A program made the translations under genes and the position numbers. DNA of 64,000 nt from Geobacillus thermocatenulatus (GTDB lineage: Bacteria; Bacillota; Bacilli; Bacillales; Anoxybacillaceae), in NCBI RefSeq assembly GCF_002217655.1, contig NZ_NEWK01000002.1:1365164-1429163 (forward strand). The letters are read 5' to 3'. This document shows, piece after piece, positions 24,895 to 34,648 of this stretch. Position 1 is the first letter of the stretch, and every line of letters begins with the position of its first letter. A model generated the notes under the pieces. It saw nothing but the letters and a program-made list of their open reading frames with translations, had not been told where the DNA came from and did not search any database.

Positions 24895-25915
24895 CCCCCC
24901 TGTCCAAAAGCGGCACTTTCACTTCCAGCCTTGTCCCTTGGCCTTTTAAGCTGACCACTTTTAACGTTCCACCGATTTCCGCCGCCCGCTCATACATGTG
25001 CTGCAACCCGTACGAGCCGCTTTTCGAGCGTTCCACATCAAAACCAACGCCATCGTCGGTGACACGCAAAATGGCAAACCCGTCCCGTTCGATGAGCAAT
25101 ACTTCCAACGACTTCGCTTTCGCATGACGCAGCGTGTTGGAAAGCGACTCCTGCAAAATGCGGAACAGATGGTCCTCGACTCCTTTATCCAGTGAAATGT
25201 CTTCGATTTTCCATTTCATCTCGAGCGGCACTTTCCCCGCCAGTTCGGTAAGCAGTTCGTTCATCCCTTCTTGGAGCGATTTTCCTTTCAGCTGCACCGG
25301 CCGCAAGTGCAAAAGCAGCGCCCGCATTTCCAATTGCGACTGATGAATCATTTGCTCGACCATTGACAATTGTTTACGTTGCCGTTCATCATCAGACGAC
25401 ATCGTTTCCATGACGGCCGACATCATCATCGAAGCAGCGAACAATTGTTGGCTGACCGAATCGTGCAGCTCCCGCGCCAGCCGCGTGCGTTCTTCAGAAA
25501 GAATGCGTTCAACGAGCCGTTCTTCCTGTTCGGCCTTTTCCGCTGCCAATTTTTGCACGCGTTTCGTTTGCTCGAGCCATTGCGTTTGCAGTTTCTCGAT
25601 TTGTTGCCAAACGTCTTGCAGTTCCGGCGGCGGCTCTTCCCGATGCAACTCCCCCATCTCTCCTTGTTCAATGCGCCGGAGCGCCTGCACAACCGCTTGC
25701 CATTGCCTGCGAAAAAAGGAATCAAGCATCCATCCAACACCGATCCCCATACACAGGCTGACGGCCAACACAAACAACAAAAACGGCAATCCCATCACGG
25801 TTTGCTCCCACAAAGACGGCCACATTCCGGGCGGAAGCAAATAGAAAAAGGAAACCAAGAACGCCGCAGCAAGCAGAAACGCAAGCAAAACAGAAGCGAG
25901 TATCGACCGGTTCAT
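24881..25915 (-). CDS. liaS: LiaS-type sensor histidine kinase
   Basis: A 344-residue intramembrane-sensing kinase. Two membrane spans lie at about 7-30 and 40-62 with a very short external loop. A HAMP-like linker and coiled coil follow, then the HisKA_3 phosphoacceptor in [17 protein letters not shown] and the HATPase domain with VTDDGVGFD. Start overlaps liaF by 4 bp (ATGA). Together with LiaF and LiaR it forms the three-component envelope-stress system. Confidence 0.92.
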   Translation of the reverse strand: MNRSILASVLLAFLLAAAFLVSFFYLLPPGMWPSLWEQTVMGLPFLLFVLAVSLCMGIGVGWMLDSFFRRQWQAVVQALRRIEQGEMGELHREEPPPELQDVWQQIEKLQTQWLEQTKRVQKLAAEKAEQEERLVERILSEERTRLARELHDSVSQQLFAASMMMSAVMETMSSDDERQRKQLSMVEQMIHQSQLEMRALLLHLRPVQLKGKSLQEGMNELLTELAGKVPLEMKWKIEDISLDKGVEDHLFRILQESLSNTLRHAKAKSLEVLLIERDGFAILRVTDDGVGFDVERSKSGSYGLQHMYERAAEIGGTLKVVSLKGQGTRLEVKVPLLDRGDDRD

Positions 25916-26643
25916 ACGCGTGTCACCTCGACATTGCCAATGATCATCGAGGTGACGATTTTTAGCTTTTGCTCCGCTTGATCATACGAAGAAGTTTGAT
26001 AAATGAGCGTCTCGTTGAACATTTTTTCCTGTTCCTTGCCAAACAGCGAGGCGCCGCCGAAAATGGCGGAATGAACGAGCCGTGTTTCCATTTCATACGG
26101 AACGAGAATTCGAATGTTGCCGATCAAGCCGCGCACGATAATGACCGCTTCCCCTTTCGGAAGCACAGTATAGCTGACATCAATAACCGTATCCCCGATC
26201 CCCGTTTGGATATTGACATCATTCCACTCATATGCCTGCTCTGGGGTCGCTTGCCGGCCAACCCATACATTTTGAAACAGCGGTTGACGGCGCACGATTT
26301 CCTCTCCCCCATACGAGTTCTCGGCCATAGTCGGGCGGATCACCGTCGGATGGCGCTTTGACTGGAACCATTGCCAAAGGGCATAACCCAACAGCGCGAC
26401 CATGACAAAACGAGCGGCCATCATCGTGAACACATGAATGGCCAACATGATGCAGCCAAGCCAAAACAGCCATTTTCCTTTCCGTCGATGCCATTGTTTC
26501 CTTCCAACATAAATCAAACAGACCGATATACTTAACGAAAACAGCACGCCCGGGTGAAAAAACGAAATTTCAATCGCAAAAAGAAGTAGAGTCATCAACG
26601 CAACCCAACTGACATAATCCGTTTTCTTCCGTTGATCGAGCAT
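25912..26643 (-). CDS. liaF: LiaF-type membrane inhibitor of LiaS
   Basis: A 243-residue membrane protein. It has about four N-terminal spans and a C-terminal cytosolic domain (DVNIQTGIGDTVIDVSYTVL, GLIGNIRILVPYEME) characteristic of LiaF/VraT, which keeps LiaS inactive without stress. The ATG at 26643 follows AGGTGGGA; an in-frame extension to 26688 runs into the upstream hairpin and is rejected. Two terminator-like hairpins separate it from liaH. Confidence 0.9.
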   Translation of the reverse strand: MLDQRKKTDYVSWVALMTLLLFAIEISFFHPGVLFSLSISVCLIYVGRKQWHRRKGKWLFWLGCIMLAIHVFTMMAARFVMVALLGYALWQWFQSKRHPTVIRPTMAENSYGGEEIVRRQPLFQNVWVGRQATPEQAYEWNDVNIQTGIGDTVIDVSYTVLPKGEAVIIVRGLIGNIRILVPYEMETRLVHSAIFGGASLFGKEQEKMFNETLIYQTSSYDQAEQKLKIVTSMIIGNVEVTRV

Positions 26644-26670
26644 GCGGGGATCCCACCTGTTGTCTAAAAT

Positions 26671-26701
26671 GAAAAACCGTTGTCTCAAAAGATGGTTTTT
26701 C
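26671..26701 (-). terminator. Hairpin between liaH and liaF (proximal to liaF)
   Basis: AAAAACC and GGTTTTT arms with a 16-nt loop, followed on the minus strand by CATTTTAG. It would reduce read-through from liaIH into liaFSR. Confidence 0.5.
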
Positions 26702-26769
26702 TGTTCTTCTCACCAAGGCACAAGATGTTATGGATTGGGCATGTTTCATGCGCCCACATAGGTATGAAA

Positions 26770-26803
26770 GAAGGTGCCCCATTCGATTGTCGGGACACCT
26801 TCT
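26770..26803 (-). terminator. Terminator after liaH
   Basis: GAAGGTGTCCC pairs with GGGGCACCTTC on the minus strand and is followed by TTTC. It starts about 12 nt after the liaH stop. Confidence 0.6.
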
Positions 26804-26814
26804 AGCATATCCGG

Positions 26815-27441
26815 TTAGTTTCCTTCCTGCAACTGCTTTTCCAGCTGAGCGATGCGCGCATCGATCGTGTTTCGGTAATAATCGGAACGAACTTGCTGCT
26901 CAAGGCGGTCAAGGTAGACTTCCGCATCGGCGAACGCCGCCAGCGCCGGGCCAGCGTCCCCGTTGACCACCCGATGGATGCGGTAGTGCGCCCGAGCCGC
27001 ATTCTCCCGCCCCATCAACTCCATGCGCCGCATCTGCATGTCTTTTAGCTTATGCTTCATTTCCTCATATTTCGCTTCCAACTCAAACAGCTCGCGGCTC
27101 GTTTGCTCGAGCAGCTGTTTCAGACGGGCCGCCCGTTCCGCGTATTGCGCTTGTTCGCGCCGGGCAAATTCGGCCAGCTCCATTTCTCCAGCTTGCGCCG
27201 CCACCCCCGCCTGCTTGCTTCGTTTTTCTGCCATCTGTTCAGCTTCGCGATGCTCGCGGGCAAATTGCTCCTTCAGCACATACTGGCGCTCGAGCAGCTG
27301 CCGCACCCGCTCGACTTCCTGTTCACATTGGCGCAAATAGTGATTGAGAAGCGCGATCGGGTTTTTCTTTTCTTTTTCATCAAGCCATTCATGGAGATCG
27401 GCTTCAATCATCGTTTTCAAGCGAGAGAACACACTCATCAT
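26815..27441 (-). CDS. liaH: LiaH, PspA/IM30 family protein
   Basis: A 208-residue protein of the phage-shock A/IM30/ESCRT-III-like family. It forms large rings on stressed membranes. It is almost entirely coiled coil, beginning MMSVFSRLKTMIEADLHEWL and containing the family stretch NPIALLNHYLRQCEQEVERV. It follows the LiaI-like gene by 27 bp and is the main expected output of LiaRS. The two adjacent Met codons leave a one-residue start uncertainty. Confidence 0.92.
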   Translation of the reverse strand: MMSVFSRLKTMIEADLHEWLDEKEKKNPIALLNHYLRQCEQEVERVRQLLERQYVLKEQFAREHREAEQMAEKRSKQAGVAAQAGEMELAEFARREQAQYAERAARLKQLLEQTSRELFELEAKYEEMKHKLKDMQMRRMELMGRENAARAHYRIHRVVNGDAGPALAAFADAEVYLDRLEQQVRSDYYRNTIDARIAQLEKQLQEGN

Positions 27442-27468
27442 CGATTCGCTCCTTTTCCATAAATTTTA

Positions 27469-27825
27469 TTAATAATGCTTGTGCAGCTCCGCCCATTGTT
27501 TTTCAAAGTTGACAAACGGGTCGTCTGCTTCTGGAACGGCATGCTCATCTTTCGCTCCGTTCCATTTCTTATACACGACATACAGCCCATACGCCGCGAC
27601 AAGCGCGATGAGCGCCGGCACATTCGAAGCGCTGGCCACCAACGCCGCACAGCCAATGAGCGCCCACACCACTTTCCCGAATGTCGATGGGGCTTTCAAC
27701 CATTTCTTGAACGCATAGTACAGCACCGCCAGCGTGATTGCCAACCCGACAAGCGGCCCAAGATGAAACAGCAAAACAAGCGCAGCAATGGCTCCGGCGA
27801 GCAGCAACCCGATTTTTTTTCCCAT
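27469..27825 (-). CDS. liaI: LiaI-like membrane protein
   Basis: A 118-residue small membrane protein with about four hydrophobic segments (for example GLLLAGAIAALVLLFHLGPL and VVWALIGCAALVASA) and a charged C-terminal tail. In Bacillus, LiaI anchors LiaH at the membrane. The sequence is longer than B. subtilis LiaI, and the name rests on position directly before liaH and on topology. It starts at 27825 with AAAGGAGGC upstream. A TATGAT -10 element without a good -35 lies just before it, as expected for an activator-dependent promoter. Confidence 0.75.
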   Translation of the reverse strand: MGKKIGLLLAGAIAALVLLFHLGPLVGLAITLAVLYYAFKKWLKAPSTFGKVVWALIGCAALVASASNVPALIALVAAYGLYVVYKKWNGAKDEHAVPEADDPFVNFEKQWAELHKHY

Positions 27826-27849
27826 CCTTTCGCCTCCTTTCGTTTTCCA

Positions 27850-28190
27850 TCATACCGCGGACAATCCGTTTCTCATCATGTTCCATAGATATATTTTGTC
27901 TACGACTGGAGGCGTATTTTTCATTTTGCAAGGCCTTAAAAATAAAACTGACAGCCATGTTGGCATGACTGTCAGTTCCGTAAGCAATCCCCATCTCTCC
28001 TTTTTGGCAACTTTGATACACCTTTCAAATAATTCATCGTCCGAAACCATTAACTCATAGCCATTCTTCATTAGGAAAGAATATGCAACCATCACTGCTG
28101 TTCGCTTGTTACCATCTGAGAAATAATGTCCTGTTGCGATAATCGCTCATGATCTCAAACACCACGGAATTTGCCCAATCTTCTGTTCTT
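27850..28190 (-). pseudogene. Decayed Fic/Doc (death-on-curing) toxin gene
   Basis: The minus strand encodes ATGHYFSDGNKRTAVMVAYS followed by FLMKNGYELMVSDDELFERC, which contains the Fic/Doc core DGNKRT (the family motif is HPFxxGNKR). The reading frame is broken by an in-frame TGA near 28154. The region upstream has only about a dozen plausible residues, so the N-terminal half is missing. After ERCIKVAKKE the frame runs through an intrinsic terminator (27938-27976), showing that the native stop was also lost. No antitoxin gene remains beside it. It lies between liaI and rlmCD. Confidence 0.7.
27938..27976 (-). terminator. Terminator of the decayed Fic/Doc gene
   Basis: ACTGACAG pairs with CTGTCAGT on the minus strand, with extra inner pairing, followed by TTTATTTTT. 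Confidence 0.7.
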
Positions 28191-28310
28191 CATGAACATC
28201 CGTTGGAACGAAAGAGGGCGTTTTCCTTTTCCAGCAAACATCTTCCAATACTCAACTTTCTTTCTCGTGATGAACGGCTATTTTTGTGATGGAACGAGTT
28301 TATTTTGTGT

Positions 28311-29699
28311 TTACAACTTTAATACTAATCGAGCTACGCTTTCTACATGCGCCGTGTGCGGAAACATGTCGACCGGCTGGATGTAGTCGACGCGGTATTG
28401 TGCCGCCAAGGCGTCGAGGTCGCGGGCGAGGCTCGATGGGTTGCACGAGACGTAGACGACCGTTTTCGGACGGACGCCAAGGATCGTGTCAAGCAGCGCC
28501 CGATCGCAGCCGACGCGGGGCGGGTCGACGATGATGACATCCGGTCTCCAGCCTTCGTTCACCCATTTGGGCAGCCAATATTCCGCTTTGCCGACGACAT
28601 AGTGCGTGTTGGTGAAACCATGCTTTTTGGCGTTGTTTTGCGCGTCTTCGATCGCTTCGGGGATCGTGTCCATGCCGCGCACTTCTTTCGCATCGCGGGC
28701 GAGCCACAGCCCGATCGTGCCGACGCCGCAGTAGGCGTCAACGAGCCGCTCCGTTCCGGTGAGGGCAGCCGCTTTTTTCACTTCATCGTACAGCTTGACC
28801 GTTTGGATCGGGTTGAGCTGGAAAAAGGCGCGCGCCGACAGTTCAAACGACAAATCGCCGAGCGTTTCTTGAATGTATTCGTCGCCGGCGAGCACTTCGG
28901 TTTCGTCGCCGAAAATAAGCGACGTTTTTTCGCCGTTGATGTTTTGCACGATCGATTTCACTTCTGGGAGGCGGCGGCGAATTTCATCAACAAGCAGCTG
29001 TTGGCGCGGGATGTCCTTTGTCGCCGTCACCAGCACAAGCTGAATGTCGCCCGTACGGAAGCCGACGCGGACGACGATCGTCCGCACGACGCCTGTTCTC
29101 GTCCGCTCGTTGTAAATCGGGATGCACAAGTCCTGCAAAATTGTTTTCACGATGTTCGTGACGCGCGTCGTTTGCGGATGCTGGATGCGGCATTCCGATA
29201 GGTCGACGAGCCGGTGGGAGTTGATGCCGTACAGCCCGGCGAGCACCTTCCCTTCCTTCATTCCAACTTGAAACTGGCTTTTGTTTCGGTAATGCCACGG
29301 GTTGTCCATGCCGATCGTCGGGCGGATGTCAAGCTTGTCGACATCGAGGCGCCGGGCATGGCGGCGGAGCGCCTGGATGACAATGTCGCGCTTCGCCTCG
29401 AGCTGCGCCTCGTACGATAAGTGCTGCAACTGGCAGCCGCCGCACTGGTCATAGAGCGGGCATGGCGGCTTGATGCGGTTTGGCGAGCGCTTGCGGATGC
29501 GCTTGATTTTCGCCTCGGCGTAGGTTGGGTGGATGTCCGTCGCCTCAACGATGACTTCCTCTCCTGGAAGCGCGCCGGGGACGAAGACGACTTGTTTTTG
29601 GAAATAGCCGACCCCTTCGCCGTTAATGCCGATCCGTTGAATCGTCACGGGAAATTGGTCGCCTTTTTTGATTTTGATGTTCGTTTGTTGCTTTGCCAT
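28311..29699 (-). CDS. rlmCD: 23S rRNA (uracil-5-)-methyltransferase, RlmCD type
   Basis: A 462-residue SAM-dependent enzyme that methylates uridines of 23S rRNA (U747/U1939 in B. subtilis). It has an N-terminal TRAM RNA-binding domain ([20 protein letters not shown]), iron-sulfur cysteines in [15 protein letters not shown], a SAM fold ([17 protein letters not shown]) and the catalytic cysteine in [15 protein letters not shown]. The ATG at 29699 follows GAGAGGGA and lies a few bases after the alkA stop; an upstream in-frame start at 29714 would overlap alkA. Confidence 0.9.
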   Translation of the reverse strand: MAKQQTNIKIKKGDQFPVTIQRIGINGEGVGYFQKQVVFVPGALPGEEVIVEATDIHPTYAEAKIKRIRKRSPNRIKPPCPLYDQCGGCQLQHLSYEAQLEAKRDIVIQALRRHARRLDVDKLDIRPTIGMDNPWHYRNKSQFQVGMKEGKVLAGLYGINSHRLVDLSECRIQHPQTTRVTNIVKTILQDLCIPIYNERTRTGVVRTIVVRVGFRTGDIQLVLVTATKDIPRQQLLVDEIRRRLPEVKSIVQNINGEKTSLIFGDETEVLAGDEYIQETLGDLSFELSARAFFQLNPIQTVKLYDEVKKAAALTGTERLVDAYCGVGTIGLWLARDAKEVRGMDTIPEAIEDAQNNAKKHGFTNTHYVVGKAEYWLPKWVNEGWRPDVIIVDPPRVGCDRALLDTILGVRPKTVVYVSCNPSSLARDLDALAAQYRVDYIQPVDMFPHTAHVESVARLVLKL

Positions 29700-29710
29700 A
29701 TCGGTCCCTC

Positions 29711-30595
29711 TCATTCAATGCTTCGCCATAAATAAAGCGCCGCATAGCTGGCGTACGGCTTCCACCGCTCGCCAAGCGCCGCCATCTCTTTGGCGGTCGG
29801 CCGCTTTTGAAGCCCGAATTGTTTTTCCACCGCCCGCTGCAAACCGATATCCGCCGGCGGGAAGACGTTTGGACGGCCGAGGCCGAAAAGGAGGAAATTT
29901 TGCACCGTCCACGGGCCGATGCCGCGCACGGCAGTCAGCCGCTCCATCACCTCGCCGTCTTCCATCTGCTTAAGTTCATCAAGCCGCAGCTTCCCCTCGG
30001 CAATGAGGCGCGACACATCGACGATATATTGGGCTTTCCGCCCGCTCAGCTGCAAGGCGCGTACATCATCGTACGAACGGGCGGCCACTTCTTCCGGGCG
30101 CGGATAAAACCAAACGCCATTCATTTCCGTCCCGAACGTTTTTACAAACCGCTCCGTCAGCCGATAGCCGACTTTCAAATGAAGCTGCTGATGGATGAGA
30201 CATTTGATGAGGCAAAAATATAGATCAAAATCAAGCACCAACGGCAGCCCCTCATAACGGGCAAACAGCGGCGCCAGCTCAGTGCGGCGGAAATGCTCGT
30301 GAATGGGTCCAAGCGGCGTCCGCCATTGAAACAGATGGGAAATCCGTTCCACAATCTCGCCTTGCCGCTCGGGAAAAGGCGCTGAAACGGAAAATTTGGG
30401 ATCATCTTTTGTGCCGATGCTTTCAACCGTCACCGGCACAAAAAGATCACTGAGCATAAGCGGCACGGTGATGCGCTGCCGTTCCCGATCCACGGCCAAC
30501 AGCGGGTCGAGCGAAAGCCGCTCAAGGGCATGGGCGAAATCGTACGGCGCCGGCACGGTGATCATTCGTTCCCACATCGTTCTCACCTTGCTCAT
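29711..30595 (-). CDS. alkA: DNA-3-methyladenine glycosylase II (AlkA type)
   Basis: A 294-residue base-excision repair enzyme that removes alkylated purines. The helix-hairpin-helix reads [20 protein letters not shown] and the catalytic Asp is in [11 protein letters not shown]. The N-terminal beta domain is present. The exact start is uncertain; MWERM or MITVP a few codons later are possible. It ends about 12 bp before rlmCD, so the two are probably cotranscribed. Confidence 0.88.
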   Translation of the reverse strand: MSKVRTMWERMITVPAPYDFAHALERLSLDPLLAVDRERQRITVPLMLSDLFVPVTVESIGTKDDPKFSVSAPFPERQGEIVERISHLFQWRTPLGPIHEHFRRTELAPLFARYEGLPLVLDFDLYFCLIKCLIHQQLHLKVGYRLTERFVKTFGTEMNGVWFYPRPEEVAARSYDDVRALQLSGRKAQYIVDVSRLIAEGKLRLDELKQMEDGEVMERLTAVRGIGPWTVQNFLLFGLGRPNVFPPADIGLQRAVEKQFGLQKRPTAKEMAALGERWKPYASYAALYLWRSIE

Positions 30596-30617
30596 TTGTC
30601 CGTGCCCCTATTATAAC

Positions 30618-30660
30618 GAAAAACGCCCCGTCGAACCAACTTGTTGGCAGGACGAGGCGG
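30618..30660 (-). terminator. Terminator after pdaA
   Basis: CGCCTCGTC pairs with GACGGGGCG on the minus strand, with an inner CCAAC/GTTGG helix, followed by TTTTTCG. It separates pdaA from alkA. Confidence 0.65.
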
Positions 30661-30747
30661 CGGCACACCGTTCGGGTTGATAAAGCGCGGCGCGGGCGAA
30701 TGGCCCGGCAACGTTTCGCACCGCTTGTGCTCAAGTGATGAAGCAGC

Positions 30748-31539
30748 TTATGGGCGAAACAGCCATGGATGAAGGCCGGCCTTTTTGGCCATCAGGTCAT
30801 CGAGGCTGGCAAACGTATACCCTTGTTTGCGCAAGTCATCGATCACCTTTGGCAGCGCGTCGGCGTTGTCTTTGGACACGGAGTGCAAAAGCAAAATCGC
30901 GCCTGGATGGACTTGTTTCATGATTTGGTCGTAAGCATATTGCCAGCCGCGCTGACGGTCGGTTTGCCAGTCGACAAACGCCAGCGACCAAAAGACGTGG
31001 TAATAGCCGAGCTCGCGGGCAAGAGACAACGTTCGTTCGCTGAAAATGCCGCGCGGCGGGCGAAGGTACATCATCCCTTTTTGCCCGGTCAGCTCTTTTG
31101 TCTTTTCCCTGACCTTTTCCAGTTCTTCCCGCAGCCGCTCATCGCTTGCGGTTGTTAAATCGGGATGGTGCCATGAATGGTTGCCGATGATATGACCTTC
31201 AGCTGCCATCCGTTTGACTAAATCGGGCGCGGTTTGCAAATAATGGCCGGTGACAAAAAAGGCGGCCGGCACATGTTTTTCTTTCAATACGTCCAAAATT
31301 TGCGCTGTATAGCCGTTTTCATAACCGTTGTCAAACGTCAAATAAATCGTTTTTTCACTCGTATCACCTAAATAAAACGCGTCGAATTTGGCAAGCAGCT
31401 CATCGAGCTCTTTTCCCGCCGACGGGGGTTCGTGATTTTCACTCCGCTTGAATCCCCAATGGATCGCTTGATTGCTTGCGGCAAACGCAGAAGCGGGAAA
31501 AAGCGCGATGGCTAAAACGAGGGAAATACGCCATCTCAT
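30748..31539 (-). CDS. pdaA: PdaA, N-acetylmuramic acid deacetylase for spore cortex
   Basis: A 263-residue exported polysaccharide deacetylase of carbohydrate esterase family 4. A signal peptide (ISLVLAIALFPASAFAA) is clear. The NodB domain carries the metal motif TFDNGYENGY, the variant typical of PdaA, and the histidine motif GNHSWHHPDL. It removes acetyl groups from muramic acid so that muramic-delta-lactam forms in the spore cortex, which is needed for germination. It is a single-gene unit followed by a terminator. Confidence 0.9.
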   Translation of the reverse strand: MRWRISLVLAIALFPASAFAASNQAIHWGFKRSENHEPPSAGKELDELLAKFDAFYLGDTSEKTIYLTFDNGYENGYTAQILDVLKEKHVPAAFFVTGHYLQTAPDLVKRMAAEGHIIGNHSWHHPDLTTASDERLREELEKVREKTKELTGQKGMMYLRPPRGIFSERTLSLARELGYYHVFWSLAFVDWQTDRQRGWQYAYDQIMKQVHPGAILLLHSVSKDNADALPKVIDDLRKQGYTFASLDDLMAKKAGLHPWLFRP

Positions 31540-31619
31540 GCTGATTCCTCCTTGGCCGCCGTCTTTTCCTCTTTTTTATTGTTTTCGCCCTGCGCTGCTT
31601 TACGCGCGCCATTTTTTGC

Positions 31620-31653
31620 AAAAAAAGACCCCAAAAGCGAGCGCTTTGGGGAC
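31620..31653 (-). terminator. Terminator after fumarase
   Basis: CCCCAAAGCG pairs with CGCTTTTGGGG on the minus strand and is followed by TTTTTTT. Confidence 0.75.
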
Positions 31654-31718
31654 CGAGAAGAAAACGGGATCAGCTTGTGAATACCAATAGCCATGTGCTT
31701 GAAATTCAGCTCTCCCTC

Positions 31719-33266
31719 TTACTTGAACACCGGCTCTTTGAACTGGGCCAGCTTTTCAAGCGACGATTTTTCCACATCTTCATGCAAACTGTTGCCGTGC
31801 GAATCCATCGTGACAACAGCAGTGAAGTTTTCGACGCGCAAATGCCACATCGCTTCGGGGATGCCAAACTCCAGCAAATCAACGCCTTCCACGGATTTGA
31901 TGCAATCGGCGTAATATTGCGCCGCGCCGCCGATCGCGTTCAAATACACGCCGCCGTGTTCTTTTAACGCTTGCAGTGTCTTCGCTCCCATGCCGCCTTT
32001 GCCGATGACAGCGCGGACACCGAATTTTTTCATGATGTCGCCTTGGTACGGCTCTTCGCGGATGCTTGTCGTCGGGCCGGCAGCTTTGGCGTGCCAGCGG
32101 CCTTCTTCATCTTTTAACATGACCGGACCGCAATGATAAATGATTTGCCCGTTCAAGTCGACCGGCGCGTCATGGTCCATCAAATATTTATGAATGGCAT
32201 CGCGGCCGGTGTAAATGACGCCGCTGATGCGGACGACGTCACCGACGCGAAGCTTTCGCACTTGTTCTTCCGAAAGCGGCGGAACAAGATCGATGACGCG
32301 CGTGTCGCCTTGTTCAAGCGCCGCGGCTGCTTCCGATTTTTCCAACTCTTTGGCAAAATCGACGTCTTCGCCGTCTTGGTACAGCCATTCGATGATCTCA
32401 CCGGTCGCCGGATCGATTTTCACGCCCATGCGCCGAAACGCCCAACAGTTGTAAGCGACGGAGACGAAGAAGCTCGCCGGGATGCGGTGCATAACGCCGA
32501 TTTTACAGCCGAGCAGCGTCGATTCGCCACCAAAGCCCATCGTGCCGATGCCAAGTTTGTTGGCGTTTTCCATAATGTATTCTTCCAGCTGGCGCAATTC
32601 TTCAATCGGGTTGACGTCATCAACCGGACGGAACAGCTGTTCTTTTGCCAACTCATAGCCGGATGAGCGGTCGCCGCCGATGCCGACGCCGATGAAGCCG
32701 GCGCTGCACCCTTGCCCTTGCGCCTGATACACCGCATGCAAAATGCATTTGCGGATGCCATCCAAATCGCGGCCGGCGCGGCCGAGCCCTTCGAGTTCAC
32801 ACGGCAGGCTGTATTGAATGTTTTTGTTTTCACAGCCGCCGCCTTTTAAAATGAGACGGACGTCAATGTAATCGTTTTCCCACTGCTCAAATTTAATGAC
32901 CGGCACGCCTTCCCCTAAGTTATCACCGCTGTTTTTGCCGGTGAGTGAATCAACCGAGTTCGGGCGCAGTTTGCCGTTTTTCGTCGCTTCGACAATGGCA
33001 GCCCGGATCGCTTTTTTCATTTCAATTTGGTTGACGCCGACTGGCACTTTGATTTTAAACGTCGGCAAGCCGGTGTCTTGGCAAATCGGCGATACGTTTT
33101 CGTCCGCCATTTGAATGTTGCCAACGATCGTATCCAATGCCATCGCCGCCCGCGTGCCGGCGTTTTCGCGCACTTTTGCCCGAGCGATCGCTCGGCGGAC
33201 GTCCTTCGGCAGCTTTGTCGATGTTTCGACAATCAAGTCATACATGCTTTGCTGGAATTTTTCCAT
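31719..33266 (-). CDS. fumA: Class I (iron-sulfur) fumarate hydratase
   Basis: A 515-residue TCA-cycle enzyme interconverting fumarate and malate through a [4Fe-4S] cluster. Cluster-type cysteines are visible in SPICQDTGLPTFKIKVPVG, QGQGCSAGFIGVGIGGDRSS and ESTLLGCKIGVMHRIPASFF. The alpha and beta domains are fused in one chain, with KFGVRAVIGKGGMGAKTL in the C-terminal part. B. subtilis uses a class II enzyme instead; Geobacillus commonly has this class. The start at 33266 follows AAAGGGGCG. The 225-bp gap to the divergent yfkAB holds both promoters. Confidence 0.92.
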   Translation of the reverse strand: MEKFQQSMYDLIVETSTKLPKDVRRAIARAKVRENAGTRAAMALDTIVGNIQMADENVSPICQDTGLPTFKIKVPVGVNQIEMKKAIRAAIVEATKNGKLRPNSVDSLTGKNSGDNLGEGVPVIKFEQWENDYIDVRLILKGGGCENKNIQYSLPCELEGLGRAGRDLDGIRKCILHAVYQAQGQGCSAGFIGVGIGGDRSSGYELAKEQLFRPVDDVNPIEELRQLEEYIMENANKLGIGTMGFGGESTLLGCKIGVMHRIPASFFVSVAYNCWAFRRMGVKIDPATGEIIEWLYQDGEDVDFAKELEKSEAAAALEQGDTRVIDLVPPLSEEQVRKLRVGDVVRISGVIYTGRDAIHKYLMDHDAPVDLNGQIIYHCGPVMLKDEEGRWHAKAAGPTTSIREEPYQGDIMKKFGVRAVIGKGGMGAKTLQALKEHGGVYLNAIGGAAQYYADCIKSVEGVDLLEFGIPEAMWHLRVENFTAVVTMDSHGNSLHEDVEKSSLEKLAQFKEPVFK

Positions 33267-33491
33267 CAGCTTGCACGCCCCTTTCCCTGTTCATCCATAT
33301 ACATTGTCCAATCTTTCTCTATTATACTCCCTTTTTCCTTGTTGTGTTAAAAATCTTTATTTTCCACAACATGATGGCTGCACCATCGTCATACAAATGA
33401 GTGTGTCAAGAATGAATCAAAACGATTGACAAGCCGAAGGCGGCGGCTAATAATGGACGTTGGAATTTTAATATGGAAAGAGGAGAAGGTC

Positions 33492-34616
33492 ATGCGTTCA
33501 CCGACCATGCCGGCCATTACACCAGCGTACGATCCATGGGAAGCGTACGTTGATCTAGAGGAATACGGAAAGCTGGAACTGACGAACGTCGAGTTTACGA
33601 CGACGACGCTTTGCAATATGCGCTGCGAGCATTGTGCTGTTGGCTATACGTTGGCAACGAAAGATCCCGAGGCGCTGCCGCTTGATATGTTGCTCCGCCG
33701 GCTCGAGGAAATTCCGCATTTGCGGTCATTAAGCATCACCGGCGGCGAGCCGATGCTGTCATTAAAATCCATCGAACAATACGTCGTTCCGCTTCTCCGC
33801 TATGCACATGAGCGCGGGGTGCGGACGCAGCTGAATTCGAACTTGACGTTGGATTTGTCTCGCTATGAATCAGTCATTCCGTATTTGGATGTGCTCCATA
33901 TCTCGCACAACTGGGGGACGATCGACGACTTTGTCGAAGGTGGTTTTGCCATGATGGAGCGGAAGCCGACGCGCGCCCAACGCGAGAAATACTTCCAGCG
34001 CATGCTTGACAATGCAAAAGCGCTGGCCAATGCCGGCGTGATGGTATCGGCGGAAACGATGTTAAACAAGCGGACCGTCCGCCATTTGGAAACGATCCAT
34101 CGCCAAGTCGTTGAGGAAATGGGCTGCCGGCGCCATGAAATCCACCCGATGTACCCAAGCGATTTTGCCAGCGCCTTAGAGACGCTAAATCTCGATGAGC
34201 TGCGCGCGGCGATCCACCATTTGCTTGACATTCGCGATGAAAACGTCTGGATGTTGTTTGGCACGCTGCCGTTTTACCCGTGCAGCGACAATGAAGACGA
34301 TCTTCGCCTATTGAAGCGGCTGTATGAAAGCAAAAACGTCACCGTGCGCAACGATCCAGACGGACGTTCACGGCTCAATGTCAATATTTTCACCGGCGAT
34401 GTCATCGTCACCGATTTCGGTGATGAGCCGCCGCTTGGCAACATCATTCACGATTCGCTGCCAGACGTGTATGACAAATGGCGGCGCTCAAAGCTGGCTA
34501 GGGAGCTTCTTTGCCACTGCCCGTCGGCACGCTGCCTCGGACCGAACGTCCTTGTGAAGCAGACATATTACCGCGGCGTCGATTTTACGAAGCGGTCCGC
34601 GCTCATTGGCCGATAA
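33492..34616 (+). CDS. yfkAB: Radical SAM protein YfkAB
   Basis: A 374-residue radical SAM enzyme. The [4Fe-4S] motif CNMRCEHC is near residue 47, after AYDPWEAYVDLEEYGKLELT, with SITGGEPMLS as the SAM-binding segment. The C-terminal cysteine-rich block LLCHCPSARCLGP suggests an auxiliary cluster. Reaction unknown. In B. subtilis the gene is split or annotated as yfkA/yfkB; here it is one frame. The ATG at 33492 follows AGAGGAGAAGG. Confidence 0.88.
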   Translation: MRSPTMPAITPAYDPWEAYVDLEEYGKLELTNVEFTTTTLCNMRCEHCAVGYTLATKDPEALPLDMLLRRLEEIPHLRSLSITGGEPMLSLKSIEQYVVPLLRYAHERGVRTQLNSNLTLDLSRYESVIPYLDVLHISHNWGTIDDFVEGGFAMMERKPTRAQREKYFQRMLDNAKALANAGVMVSAETMLNKRTVRHLETIHRQVVEEMGCRRHEIHPMYPSDFASALETLNLDELRAAIHHLLDIRDENVWMLFGTLPFYPCSDNEDDLRLLKRLYESKNVTVRNDPDGRSRLNVNIFTGDVIVTDFGDEPPLGNIIHDSLPDVYDKWRRSKLARELLCHCPSARCLGPNVLVKQTYYRGVDFTKRSALIGR

Positions 34617-34648
34617 AAAACGTCAAGGAGCTTTTCCTTGACGTTTTA
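34617..34648. terminator. Bidirectional terminator between yfkAB and yfkD
   Basis: AAAACGTCAAGG and CCTTGACGTTTT arms form a 12-bp stem with A/T runs on both sides; it touches the stop of yfkD. Confidence 0.8.
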
